A DNA stretch of 64,000 nt from Craspedostauros australis. Its lineage: Eukaryota; Bacillariophyta; Bacillariophyceae; Mastogloiales; Achnanthaceae. The notes under the pieces were generated by a model. That model was not told the origin of the DNA and did not search any database. It saw only the letters and a list, made by a program, of their open reading frames with translations. The translations under genes were made by a program, and so were the position numbers. Shown here one piece after another: positions 53,927-64,000 of this stretch; position 1 is the stretch's first letter, and each line of letters opens with the position of its first letter. The stretch covers positions 992,001 to 1,056,000 of the forward strand of contig JAMXDE010000016.1 of NCBI GenBank assembly GCA_026770025.1, given 5' to 3'.

Positions 53927-56900
53927 GGGTGAGGGTGAGACGCCAAGCAGGTCGTGCTCGTTCGATGATATTGTGAGCAAATGGGCAAACGGGGCACTCT
54001 TGGATCCATGTCAGTGCAAGCAGATGTCAATACCAGCAGTGGAGAGGAAGAAGAGGAGCAGAATGGCTTTTTTGATTTCCGGCCTGGACTGTGCGGCCTG
54101 GGCCATGCGCGCCGTGAGCGGCCATGCCTCACTGACGACGCGGCTTCGGCCATTGTGTGCCTAAGATGGCGTCGGAAAAGAAGCTTTCGAGCACACATCA
54201 TGTGCGGAATAGAGAAACACAGAATGCTACTGGACTTGCGACCTGTCCGACAAGTAGTTTGGGGGACAGAGCTTGCGCATCTTGTCTTCTCTTGCTGCCT
54301 GGGCAGACGCACGCAATGTACGGTAGAACGGAATGGGTACACAGGTCAAACAACTCAACTGTGGAACAAAAAGTGTGGGAGTGGTGTGATAGGGCGCAAG
54401 CGGCTCTCCGTGGGTGCGACAGCGTTGAAGGGGCGCAAGCGAGGAGGATTTCGATGCGCGGTGATGCCAACGGAATGGTGGGAGGTGAAGATCGCAAAGT
54501 CGGCGACACGAAAGCAGATCTTCAGTCTCTCTTCGCAGATCAAAGTGCAAATAGCATTCGTAGTACATGTGTATGGTGGATTACATAACAATGCTTCGCT
54601 TGTTGGAAAGCGTGGCATGTGTGGCGCAGAATTGCAGAATACCAGGGAATGCCAAATTCACTCCATCATACGATCACCACACGCAGCATTTCAGGCACAC
54701 AGCTCAAGCAGGAGCGCGATGAAAAGCCGAGCGGCACACGGATCTTTGGTAGAAGAGCAACTTCTGTTTGTTGTCCTTGCATCCGATCGCTTCTGTGCGC
54801 AGCTCATGGATGCTGTGTCGGTAATGCAAATGCGAATGCGGCTCGTCTTTGGGTATGAAAACGAGCGCTGACGTGGATCTTGATGCAACTCGAACACTTC
54901 CATCGCCAACCTTCTGCCGCCTCCTCAACACTGCCCAAGAAGAGCGACCTTTGCCAACCTTCGCCTGACCCTTGGCAGAGACAACCGCCAAACTCAAGTC
55001 TCCCAGTCGTTTCGTGTGTTCGCGCCTTTTTGGGCCCGACCAATCCTCCACTCAGGCACGTGTGTCATACCAAAGAATGGCTCGCTCCAGCTCTTTGTGT
55101 CATGGTGTTGCCGCAAAGACAACGAGGTGGGTTGACCTAGTCGCCATGTTCTCTGTCTCTCTGCAGGGTGCCATTATTCGGAAGTTCAGTGTTGGTAGAG
55201 AGTGCAGCTGAGTCAGAGTACACATATTGGTATCTGGAGGTACAAGCAGCTGTCGCGTAGGTTCGTGATCTTTGAGCGCAGTGCCGTCCTTTCGCTCTGT
55301 ACTCCATCACTCCACCAGTCCCCTTTGTTGCTACCCAAGGCCCGTCAAAGCTGAGTGCGAGACATCTGTTGCGTTTGTCTCTGCTTGTCGTTCTGCCTTG
55401 TTCACTTCCACAAACATCGCCTGGACAGCGTCGCAAAGTGCCTTTGTGCCTGAGGAAGTCGTACTTGTGGTCTGAGGGTGCTGTGATAATACGTAGTATG
55501 ACAGGATGCATCGCCGTCGAGATGAGTCACATGTCTGGGAGAATGGAGAACTCTCGGAATGGGCAACCAGATCGCACGATTGGGACAAGATGCAATGCGA
55601 GCCCCTGACGATACCGACTTGGTGGTTCCCTGTGACGATCTTCAAAGAAGGCGCCAAGGGCACAAGCTGCTGTGCTGCTGAGCAAACAGGGACAAATGCG
55701 CAGCTCTTCAGATCTTGGGGCTCCTTCCTCCTTTTGGAGTAGTGAATGGTGCTCCAAGCTGAATGTCCTGCAGAAAGAAAGGCCTGGTTTGACGCTCCGA
55801 CATAGGCGAAAAGGACCCATCCCGACACGAGGCAATGCTCCTGTTTCGTCCGATGTGGACGAAAGCGTTCTTCCATGTGCATGGCAGAGAGGACAAGATG
55901 GAAGAACTTGAGAGCACAGTACGGATGATGGTGTGGTGTCGTAACGTTACGAGCTTTTGGACCATGCACCTCAGGAGGGCGGTCAACTTCAGTCCTTGGA
56001 GAAGACTATACACTCTCCCAGAGTACCCGTGTCCGTATTGATGGATGGGCACTTCGGTCCTGGTGCGTGAGGGTGTACTTGTGGACTGGAGAGGAACAAT
56101 AGAGTACCTCGTATGGTAGCCGCACGCTGCAGATGTTCCACTTGATTAGGAGTCTCACAAATTGAAGCTCACGTTGCAATGCCATACACAGTACGAGCAT
56201 GAGCAGTTGTTCGCTGCCACTAAATCGGCAAAGCATGGTCGCCTCTCAAGACAAGAGACTCCAAACAGCACCGCATGGAGAAGTGGAGGAAGGACAATAC
56301 GAGCAAGAATGATGAATGTCGGATTGGGTCTGGAGTGTCATCGCAAGTGCAGGGCCGTGACAACCAAACCACGGGGAGGTACAGGCGGAGGGCAACGTAG
56401 CAAGCGTGGCTCTCGGTTCAATCATCCTCTTCCCTCACTCGATGCAGACATGAGCAGTTGGTGATTTGGTCTGACCTGCATGCTCAACTCGTGGAGTACG
56501 GCCTACTCTCGCGATCAAAGAGATGAGACTTTCGCAGCCGATGGCACACGAGTTGGTGACGAGACGGGGGAGCCGGCACCGGCATGGGTGCGACGCAGTT
56601 CTCCTGGTCGTGCGCTGTGACTTCATCCCATTTCGTCGTCCCGGTGCGATGTCCCTGTCTTTGCTCTCTGACATTTCCTATCCAATTGCAACGTTGTTCT
56701 GCGTCCGGGTCGGTGCGGTGCCAGTGAGCGATCACCCTCTTCTACGTCCCCCACGGTGGAGCAAGGTGGAATTGGCGCAAAGGTGCCCATGGTGAAACAC
56801 AAAGACGATGTGCGGGCACGAGTGATGTACGACTGCGAGCCGGTGGCGGTCATCAGGAGGGCTTTGCCATTCTGCCATCCTCGGGACGTGCACACCGCCT

Positions 56901-59900
56901 GGTGGTTCATTGCGTCGTGCAGTGATCGCGCGACCATCGTTCTTGCCACATGATCATCTCGAGAGATGACTTGCGTGGCCTTTTGTTCGGACTATCCATG
57001 CGTCTTGACATCATCGATGCCCTCTGCCTTCGGTGCCGTCGCCAGCGCCATTGTCATCACGGGCCATACCCATTGTTGTCATCAACAACTCCAAACATGC
57101 ATGATCGCCTTGGCATCGTGGTGACGCACATGGTCGTGATCCCGCTCCTGCTGGTAGTCTTGCTGATCCCACCCGCAACCTCGCACGTCGCTTGTTTCGG
57201 TTTCATTCCTGTCACTGGTGCTGGTGCTGGTGCTGCTGCGGTTTGTACTCTCTCTCTCTTACAGCTCTACGCGGTAGGTGGTGATCGCAGTGATGTTGTC
57301 AAGATGGCCGTGATGGCGCGCGGAGGCGGAAACAGTGCCAGTTTGCCAGAGATGGTCGATGGCGTCACTCACCTTTCCTACCGCCAAAGCCGTTCGCATC
57401 ACAGAGCAAAAGGATTGATGGAAGTGTGCCGCTGTGCCACTCATCGATGATGCTGAGATGACAATGATACAGAATGGCAGATGCATGGTGTCATCGACCT
57501 GTGATGGGTTCGTCGTCGTACAGTTCTTGCCCCTTGGTGTCGGCTGCGGGGTTGGAGCCGCCAGAGAGAAGGGACATCGTCGGCTTTGTTTGCCGAGAGT
57601 GAAGTCACAAGAACGCCCAACGAAACAAAACCGAGAATAGGGCCCAAAGGCGGAACCGACGAGACCAAAGAAACCAAAGAAACCGGGAAAGGTTCTGCTC
57701 TCGCGATGTGATACCATCCGCTGTCCCGCCCTGATGTGAGACGAACCGCGAGACTAAATGAAAGCAGACGAGAAAAAGAATCTGGGCATCATTGACACGA
57801 GCGTGATACACCTTCAGTTCTGTCTCTGGTGTCTCCGCTGTTCCTTCGCTGCGAAGTGGTCGTGCTTGTACTCCCGTCCTCGATGCCTCGGAGATAATCC
57901 ATAGCTCGGACGAGTACGAGTTATTGGGACACAAGCCCCTCAAGGTGCGCACGGAAAAGTGGGCGCCAGTGGTGCACAATTGGCACAGAGCGCTCGCGAC
58001 AGACACTCTCGCCTGGAGTGGAACAGGGCATCGTGTTACTGCTGTGTGGCGTACTCTTGTACTCTCGTGGGTCGTGCTTCATGTCTGGCAGCTGCGATGG
58101 AAGCGTGCGTAACCGGTGACGCCAAGGACGCGCCAAAGTCAGAGACAACCTCGATCTTCCACGGCTGGGGCAGTTGTGAACGCACAAGAGGTAGAGCGGC
58201 GGCCCAACGTGATTTGTCCCACACAACAGGAACTGTTTCGTGATGGTCTCCTTTGTGGTAGGAGGATGCACCTCCTGTTCGTATTCTGCGCCCGAATGCG
58301 GTCTGCGCATCGTCGCCACCCACAGCGCTGCAGGTGGAGGTAGTGGTGACAGAAGGCGTGGCTGTGTTCCGGCGTGAACGAAGCGACAGACGTGTCAAGA
58401 TAAAAGCAAAACACCGGAATGACATGCGGACCAACCCGCACCAAAGCGGGCGCGGCAGAGCTATTTCCATCTCGAGAGCCAGTTGTTGGGAGAGTGTGTC
58501 GTACAGACGACAGAGGATACGTGCATTGTTTGTTTGTCATCGCCGCTGGTGTTGCTTCTTGCGACGCGCTGTTCGAGCCGATGTCGTTCGTGTGTGCACA
58601 AAGAGTACTCGTATGTAAGCGCAGAACAATGCCGCGCTTCCCCTTGCCAGCAATCGAACGACCGGGAACGATTGTGAGATATAGCGCAGCAGTTGCCGCC
58701 ACCATGGAGGAGATTGGACAAGCGCCATTCCGAGGTGCAAATCCACCTCTTCGCAGCGGTTGCTACCTCGTACTCATGCACGTGCGAGAGACGAAGGTTG
58801 TGAAACACGTGTGCCGCATCAACAGCATGTGACGGAAATGCCACTTGAGGAGACAAACACACTCGTCGGAGAACAAGGTGATCGTTTCTGTGTGCGGGGA
58901 AGAACATGTACTCAAACAGCCCAGGAGAGAAAGAGAGAAAGAGAGTCGAGTATGAGAGTATGGCAAGAGCTGACACCCGAGAAGCCTTCTCTCCTGGCGA
59001 AAGGTCACCACTAACGAGGGACACGTGAGGTGGGGAAGGTGTCAGCAATGGTGTCCATGCAGGTGACGAGGATGTGAACAGAATGTCGTTCTTTCCATCA
59101 AAGGTTAATCATGTTTTGCCCCAGTTGCTCGCACCACCAGCGCTTCTTCTCAGCCATGCGAGCAACATTGGTCGGAGCAGCTCGTACTCGTCGGTCGTAC
59201 CAGCCCCCCTGCGAGCAAGTTCTTCATTCTCGGTCATGGTCGCTCTGCTCCGAGCCTGTACCCAAGGACGAGTGTTCGTGCTCATGCGCACGTCACCATC
59301 CTGCCGGATCATGTGAAGTTCTTTTGCTGTGTTCTGTGGATGTATACCACTATTCTTCCGCTTCTTGCGTTCCATCAGTCATGCACCACACCGAGCGACG
59401 ACAGCTGGTCGTCTCCCAAGTCACCAGCTCACCGGTGAAGGCTGCTCTCTCTCTACCTACCTAAAATGTAGAGGCCTCCTGGGCCCTATCCACCTCACCA
59501 GAAGCGCGCCTGGGCTTGTCATCCTCATCCAAATGTTTGAAGTTCGTGTTTCATTTCCATGTACCCGCCAACGGCGAGAGTATCAACAAGTACATAGCAC
59601 AGCATCGCACACTAAAGGTGCACCCCTCACACCTCGCAAACACGCAATTTTCAATCGTTGCCGTCGCCATTGCCAAAACCGAAAATCACGCTCGAGGTAC
59701 CGACAACCAAGCCGCGAAAGTTGTGACCAGCTGCCTCATTTACCTCTGCTTCCACCTTTGAACACGAGTTGTACTTGCACTCGCACCCCCACTCGCACTC
59801 GCGTGACAGCGACATTCTGTTCGTTGCATCAGCACTATGTCCATTGCTAACCTCACGCGTTCTCGTGTGGTTAAACTACTCGTCATGACAGTGCCCCGAA

Positions 59901-61186
59901 GAGTGTCAATTGGGATCATCACGCTCGTGGAATAAGGTACCGGAGTCAAGAAACAGGAACAGAGCCCTAAATCGGTGACATGGCAGCCGGCAACTTCAGG
60001 TTGCATTTGCGTCCCTGCGACGCGCAGATCCGTTTGCGCGAGTGGGCATGGAATCCCGTGTTGGCGGCAAAGCATGGCTCACGCTGAAACCAGGGATTTC
60101 ACAGCTGTTGGCTGTGATACGCGCGACTATTTACGCGCAGGAGGAACACAGCGTGTCGAGCGGAGTCAGACACACGGCAGCGTGACACGTCGCAAAAGTG
60201 TTCTGTTTTCCATCCCATCACGTAGAGCGCGGTATCTAAGTCACGCCATCCTCTGAGCACGATGCTCTTGTCAAGTCCACTTAAGGTATAGTTCGCCACT
60301 ATGCCCGCTGGTCTCATTGATAGAATGTACTCCGGTTCTCGCGAGCGACAGAAACTATGGAGATCTGATCTTGTTGACGTTTTCGAAGAAATTGAGTATT
60401 CATCCGATGGCCTTCGTTGACCTTCGTTTGCCGCATCGACGTTGAGGTGCCAGCAGCTGCTCCGCCGTAGCTTTGTACTGCGTGACTACGACACTCCAAA
60501 CGCGAGGCCTTCAATCTCGTTTTACGCGATTCGTCATTCTCCTTTTTCCCGAACGGGCAAACAAAGCAGAGCGCTTGGTGCTTTGTTGGTGTCGTTGCCG
60601 CATGTGTTGCCAGGCGAACACTCTGCTTCGATTCTCGCGTTGTCCTTGTTCTGGCCGGGAGTGACGGCGCCAACTGTTCCTGCGAGAGGTGTCCACAGCC
60701 CTTTTCCTCTGCTTCGTCTTCCACCTTTTCGTCGTAGAACATGGTAGGACTTCCACACAACCAAAACGATCTTTCCCGACCCGGAAGGCGAGAGGCAGAA
60801 GAACCAGCCAAACAAGAAAAACGCAGCGAAAAACGCCCACGAAAATAAAATCAATTTGTCAACCCTGACCATGGTTTGTGCACAACGCCCAAGAGGACAC
60901 CAACATTGCCCAAAGACCACCACCCTTTGATCATAAAAAACAGAAGTCGATCAAACGACAACGACACCCAACAAACAAGCAACCAGAGAACAAGAGAAGG
61001 AAAGACGAAGAGAAGATTGCCCCATACAAATCCCTCTCACCCAGTCCTCACACTTGAACCAACCTCCCACCACACCCACCATCACCTCAACCATCAACAG
61101 CAGGAAAGCAAACCGTTGTCCACATCCCTCCGTCCAACTCACCCCCAACAATACACAACACACGTTATTCCATACATCCACACGAC
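53888..61186. other. 7.3-kb gene-poor region
   Basis: Starts with a (GA)n run at 53894-53923. The longest frame, 53981-54871 (+, 296 residues), has no domain, signal or typical composition and is probably chance. 57103-57450 (+) begins with a hydrophobic signal-like stretch but then degenerates. No splice-consistent gene was found on either strand. The last 350 bases (about 60830-61186) are strongly A/C-rich and T-poor, the leader of the HA-domain gene. Non-coding RNA genes cannot be excluded. Confidence 0.5.
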
Positions 61187-62752
61187 ATGAGCTACAGCAT
61201 GAACCCCAACGCCTCCTTCGAAGCCATGATGCACCAGGCAAGACTTCGCGCAGCAGGCGCTGATGTTGCGATGAAGGCCGAATCGCCCACTGGACCCGTC
61301 CCTCTGGTGGCGAACTCCGACCTGCCCTCGACTCCCGCCGACGATGATGCCGCCGCCCTCGCCGCTGCTGGAGCCGCAGCCACCAAGAAGGGCCTCGAGT
61401 GGACCGGCATCGCCGGAGCACCAGCCGTCGGAAGCGATTCCTTGCTGGGCATGGCGGCATCTCTCTTCGGAGTCGACCACGCCGCCCTGCCTCCCTCCGC
61501 CGCAGCACGTCCCATGATGATGCCCGACCCACAGACCGCCATGCTCACACCGCAGCAGCAGCTCGCAAGATCTGTGGACATCACCTCGCAGGTCCTCTCC
61601 GAGCTGCCACCCGACATGTTCGACGAAGCCTTCGGCAACGACCTCTTCGAACAGAGCGAGCTCGAGCCACTCCCGCTTGACCCACGAAGGATGAACGTCA
61701 TCCAGAGCTCTCGCGACATGATGCAGCGCCAGAACCACCAGTCGAGCCTGGCCGTCCTGGAGGAGACCCTCAACGTCCTCAACCAGGACATGGAGCTCGA
61801 CATGTTCCACCAAGCACAAGGCTTCGCCGCCCGCCAGCACGCCGCGGCCGCTGCCGCCGCACAGGCTGCCGCCATGAACATGAACGTCAACGCCGGTGCT
61901 GCCGATGCCATTGCCATGCCCCACGGCATGGTCGCAGCCGCCGCGGCTCGGCCATCCAACAAGCGCACAGTCTCTTCGGCTTCGCCCAAGCGTTCGTCCA
62001 AGAAGCAGCGCACTAGCAACGGCGCTTCGCCAGCAGGCAAGAACGCGGCAGTCGGCGAAGCCGAGATAGCAACTACGGCCGAGGATGACCAGCGCCGCTT
62101 CCGCCCGTACCAGTCCGAGCAATGGGCTGAGAAGTTCGAGGAGCTCCTCGCCTTCAAGAAGGAGCGCGGCCACTGCTGCGTCCCACACACCTTCGAGGAG
62201 AACCCCGCTCTCGCTCGCTGGGTCAAGCGCCAGCGATACCAGTACAAGCTCAAGAACGAGTGCAAGCAGTCCACCATGACTGACGACCGCGTCAAGACCC
62301 TCGAGAACGTCGGCTTCATCTGGGACTCCCACAGCGCCGCCTGGTTCGACCGCCTCAATGAGCTCGGCGACTACAAGAAGGGACACGGCAACTGCAACGT
62401 GCCTAGCAACTACCCAGCCAACCCACAGCTCGCCACCTGGGTCAAGTGCCAGCGCCGCCAGTACAAGCTCTTCTGGGACGGCAAGACCTCCAACATGACC
62501 CTGGAGCGCATCTCCGAGCTCGAGAAGCTGGGCTTCGAGTGGGAACTCCGCTCACACAACAAGAACAAGAACAAGGTCGCAGCGGCCCGCCACCAGACCC
62601 TCCGCCAACACCAACAGCGCCAGCAGTTGCAGCAACAACAGCAGCACCATCAGCAGCAGCAGCAACTCCACCAACAGCTCATTCTGCAACACCAGCAGCA
62701 GCAGCAGCAGCAAAACCTTCTGCTCCTCGCAAGGCACCAGCAGAGCCTCTAA
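61187..62752 (+). CDS. Helicase-associated (HA) domain protein with polyQ tail
   Basis: 521 residues, one exon. Residues 1-300 are Ala/Met/Pro-rich with a helical segment at about 120-220 and a basic cluster (KRTVSSASPKRSSKKQR, about 264-280) that could be a nuclear signal. Two HA domains follow at about 308-383 and 384-453. Each has a W-x-x-x-x-x-L start, G-x-G/C-x-V-P and L-x-x-W-V-K-x-Q-R-x-x-Y-K-L. HA domains occur after bacterial helicases and as stand-alone arrays in diatoms, where they are thought to bind nucleic acid. The tail (about 465-515) is rich in Gln, coded by CAG/CAA. The coding bias to C-ending codons is strong, suggesting high expression. Confidence 0.9.
   Translation: MSYSMNPNASFEAMMHQARLRAAGADVAMKAESPTGPVPLVANSDLPSTPADDDAAALAAAGAAATKKGLEWTGIAGAPAVGSDSLLGMAASLFGVDHAALPPSAAARPMMMPDPQTAMLTPQQQLARSVDITSQVLSELPPDMFDEAFGNDLFEQSELEPLPLDPRRMNVIQSSRDMMQRQNHQSSLAVLEETLNVLNQDMELDMFHQAQGFAARQHAAAAAAAQAAAMNMNVNAGAADAIAMPHGMVAAAAARPSNKRTVSSASPKRSSKKQRTSNGASPAGKNAAVGEAEIATTAEDDQRRFRPYQSEQWAEKFEELLAFKKERGHCCVPHTFEENPALARWVKRQRYQYKLKNECKQSTMTDDRVKTLENVGFIWDSHSAAWFDRLNELGDYKKGHGNCNVPSNYPANPQLATWVKCQRRQYKLFWDGKTSNMTLERISELEKLGFEWELRSHNKNKNKVAAARHQTLRQHQQRQQLQQQQQHHQQQQQLHQQLILQHQQQQQQQNLLLLARHQQSL
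62620..62720 (+). repeat. CAG/CAA repeat coding polyQ
   Basis: Two clusters of CAG/CAA triplets (about 62632-62675 and 62692-62715) in the 3' end of the HA-domain gene, interrupted by His and Leu codons. Confidence 0.85.
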
Positions 62753-63486
62753 GCACCGTCATGCCCTGAACATGACATGACCCGCAGGGACTCGAGCTGC
62801 CTCGCAGCCAAGTTAACAACACGCACACAAATGGCGAAGCCGAGGCGCCGGCCAGCGGGTCGAACGTTCATGTCGCCTCGACATGATGTGACAGCCAGGA
62901 ATGAAACCAAGGGACACGCTCAGGATGGGGCGACACGCCCACCAACAGGAGCAACAAGAACAACGGCCATACATGCCGCAGCTGCTCGCAATCAATTCAA
63001 CCAGGAGCAGCAGCCAGCCACGATAACGCACAGCAACGGCGAACAACAGCAACAACAACACATGCACTGTAGAAATTCATACAATATCAAACTTTTTATT
63101 CGTTCATACGCCATGGGATCTATCCCCCATCCAACTGTCAAACGTTGAGCATCTTTGTACATGTAACAACACAAATGAAAGCAAGAAACTGTTATAGTAC
63201 TCGGTATTCCTCGCGCCGTTACAGTTTGCAATCGCACTGTCGCCGCAAAGATCAAGGCTACATGCGCATTAGCACGCGCATGTGCGTGTAGGTTACCACG
63301 ATCACATGCCACAGAGCAAGGATGCACACTTTTTCCTGGGGCAAGTGCACAAGCCCGAGGTACTCGTAGGCATGTACGGTGCACCAAGGTTGCAAGTCAC
63401 GGCTCGCAGAGGTGCAGTATCAATCCATACCAGTGCTCGAACCAACACAATCATGTCTCCAGAGAGGTATCACGATGAGCGCGTCC
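62753..63486. other. Intergenic, convergent 3' ends
   Basis: The first 350 bases continue A/C-rich and may be the 3' UTR of the HA-domain gene. No gene is seen. Confidence 0.6.
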
Positions 63487-63852
63487 CTACAGAATGGATG
63501 GGATGAATGCCTTGCGCTCCTTCGGGTAATCCTTGAACTTCTCCCTGTACCAACAGTGCTGCCTGAGGGCTCGTGGGATGAGATTGGCAGCAGTCCAAAC
63601 GGGGAACGACCACGCAGCCCAACATCTTGCTGCGATTGCATAGCCAACCCACTCCAGCATCTCTCCACCAAAATGGGGCGTGCTGACGTGCTCGAACAGA
63701 CCGCCGCGAGGGATCTGGTATCCCTCGTTCAGGGAGCGCAGGCGGCATAACTCACTGTCAGATGTGTAGTTGATGACGAAGCCAAGCGCCATGACGAATA
63801 CTCCCAAGACAAACCGGGGGGAATACTCGTATCGGTCTGGATACGATTGAAA
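63487..63852 (-). CDS. Steroid 5-alpha-reductase family, last exon (partial)
   Basis: 121 residues of the C-terminal exon; it begins after CTCTGCCAG at 63853-63861, in phase 0, and ends at a TAG at 63487. The sequence matches the reductase C-terminal domain (SRD5A/DET2 type): YxIPRGGLFEHVSTPHFGGEMLEWVGYAIA, then WYREKFKDYPKERKAFIPSIL at the end. These NADPH-dependent ER membrane enzymes reduce the 4,5-double bond of 3-oxo-steroids. The NADPH-binding Arg/Gly and the final Tyr-Pro are present. The upstream exons are beyond the window; 63862-64000 looks like intron. Confidence 0.88.
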   Translation of the reverse strand, partial: FQSYPDRYEYSPRFVLGVFVMALGFVINYTSDSELCRLRSLNEGYQIPRGGLFEHVSTPHFGGEMLEWVGYAIAARCWAAWSFPVWTAANLIPRALRQHCWYREKFKDYPKERKAFIPSIL

Positions 63853-64000
63853 CTGGCAGAGGCTCTGTGCTTGCAAGCTGAACGGAACATCGGGTGGATG
63901 GAAGCACGCGGGCAGACAAAGACGCAGGGGATGGGATCAGCGATCGAAGTACTCATAGCGACACAGTGCAGAATCATATCACGCAGTACCATCCCATGAC

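Noticed and set aside
53981-54871. 296-residue plus-strand frame
   Set aside because: Composition is unlike the real genes here, several other frames overlap it, and no motif, signal or conserved-looking segment is seen.
61139-62386. Minus-strand frames of about 400 residues
   Set aside because: Antisense to the HA-domain gene; open because of its strong third-position C bias.

Overview
The window reads as nuclear DNA of a photosynthetic stramenopile, most likely a diatom. Genes are short, with 0 to 2 small GT-AG introns. Several proteins start with a signal peptide followed by an Ala/Ser-Phe-x-Pro-like site (GFAP, IASF, AHAFQP, GAFTVP), the bipartite plastid-targeting signal of secondary red plastids. 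Tandem helicase-associated (HA) domains and a GH26-like protein with a membrane anchor also fit a diatom. No rRNA, tRNA or CRISPR was recognised.

Layout. 0-12.8 kb: an unknown helical protein, a small plastid membrane protein, the spliceosomal RNA-binding protein RBMX2/IST3, a bZIP transcription factor, plastid IspF (isoprenoid MEP pathway) and a basic low-complexity nuclear-type protein. About 13.0-21.2 kb: a probable DNA transposon with two head-to-head genes, an 801-residue protein of unknown function on the minus strand and a PIF/Harbinger-type DDE transposase on the plus strand. About 1.5 kb of diverging 48- and 60-nt tandem repeats separate them. 21.4-34.4 kb: GH26-like protein, plastid-targeted adenine phosphoribosyltransferase, two small membrane proteins, a Cys-rich secreted membrane protein, a short-chain dehydrogenase, a broken multi-membrane-span gene, an ankyrin-repeat protein and a probable thylakoid-lumen protein.

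34.4-53.9 kb: a small mitochondrial-type protein, a polytopic protein resembling an inactive rhomboid, an FHA-PP2C phosphatase fusion, the cristae organiser MIC10, a 57-bp inverted repeat pair 1.4 kb apart, the CDC50 flippase subunit, a chloroplast protein resembling Arabidopsis At5g03900, and a Cys-rich secreted protein. 53.9-61.2 kb holds no convincing gene. 61.2-64 kb: an HA-domain protein with a polyQ tail, then the last exon of a steroid 5-alpha-reductase family gene cut by the window edge.

The cellular genes look like independent housekeeping and organelle genes. The only physically coherent multi-gene unit is the transposon-like block at 13-21 kb, which is also the best candidate for an undescribed system.
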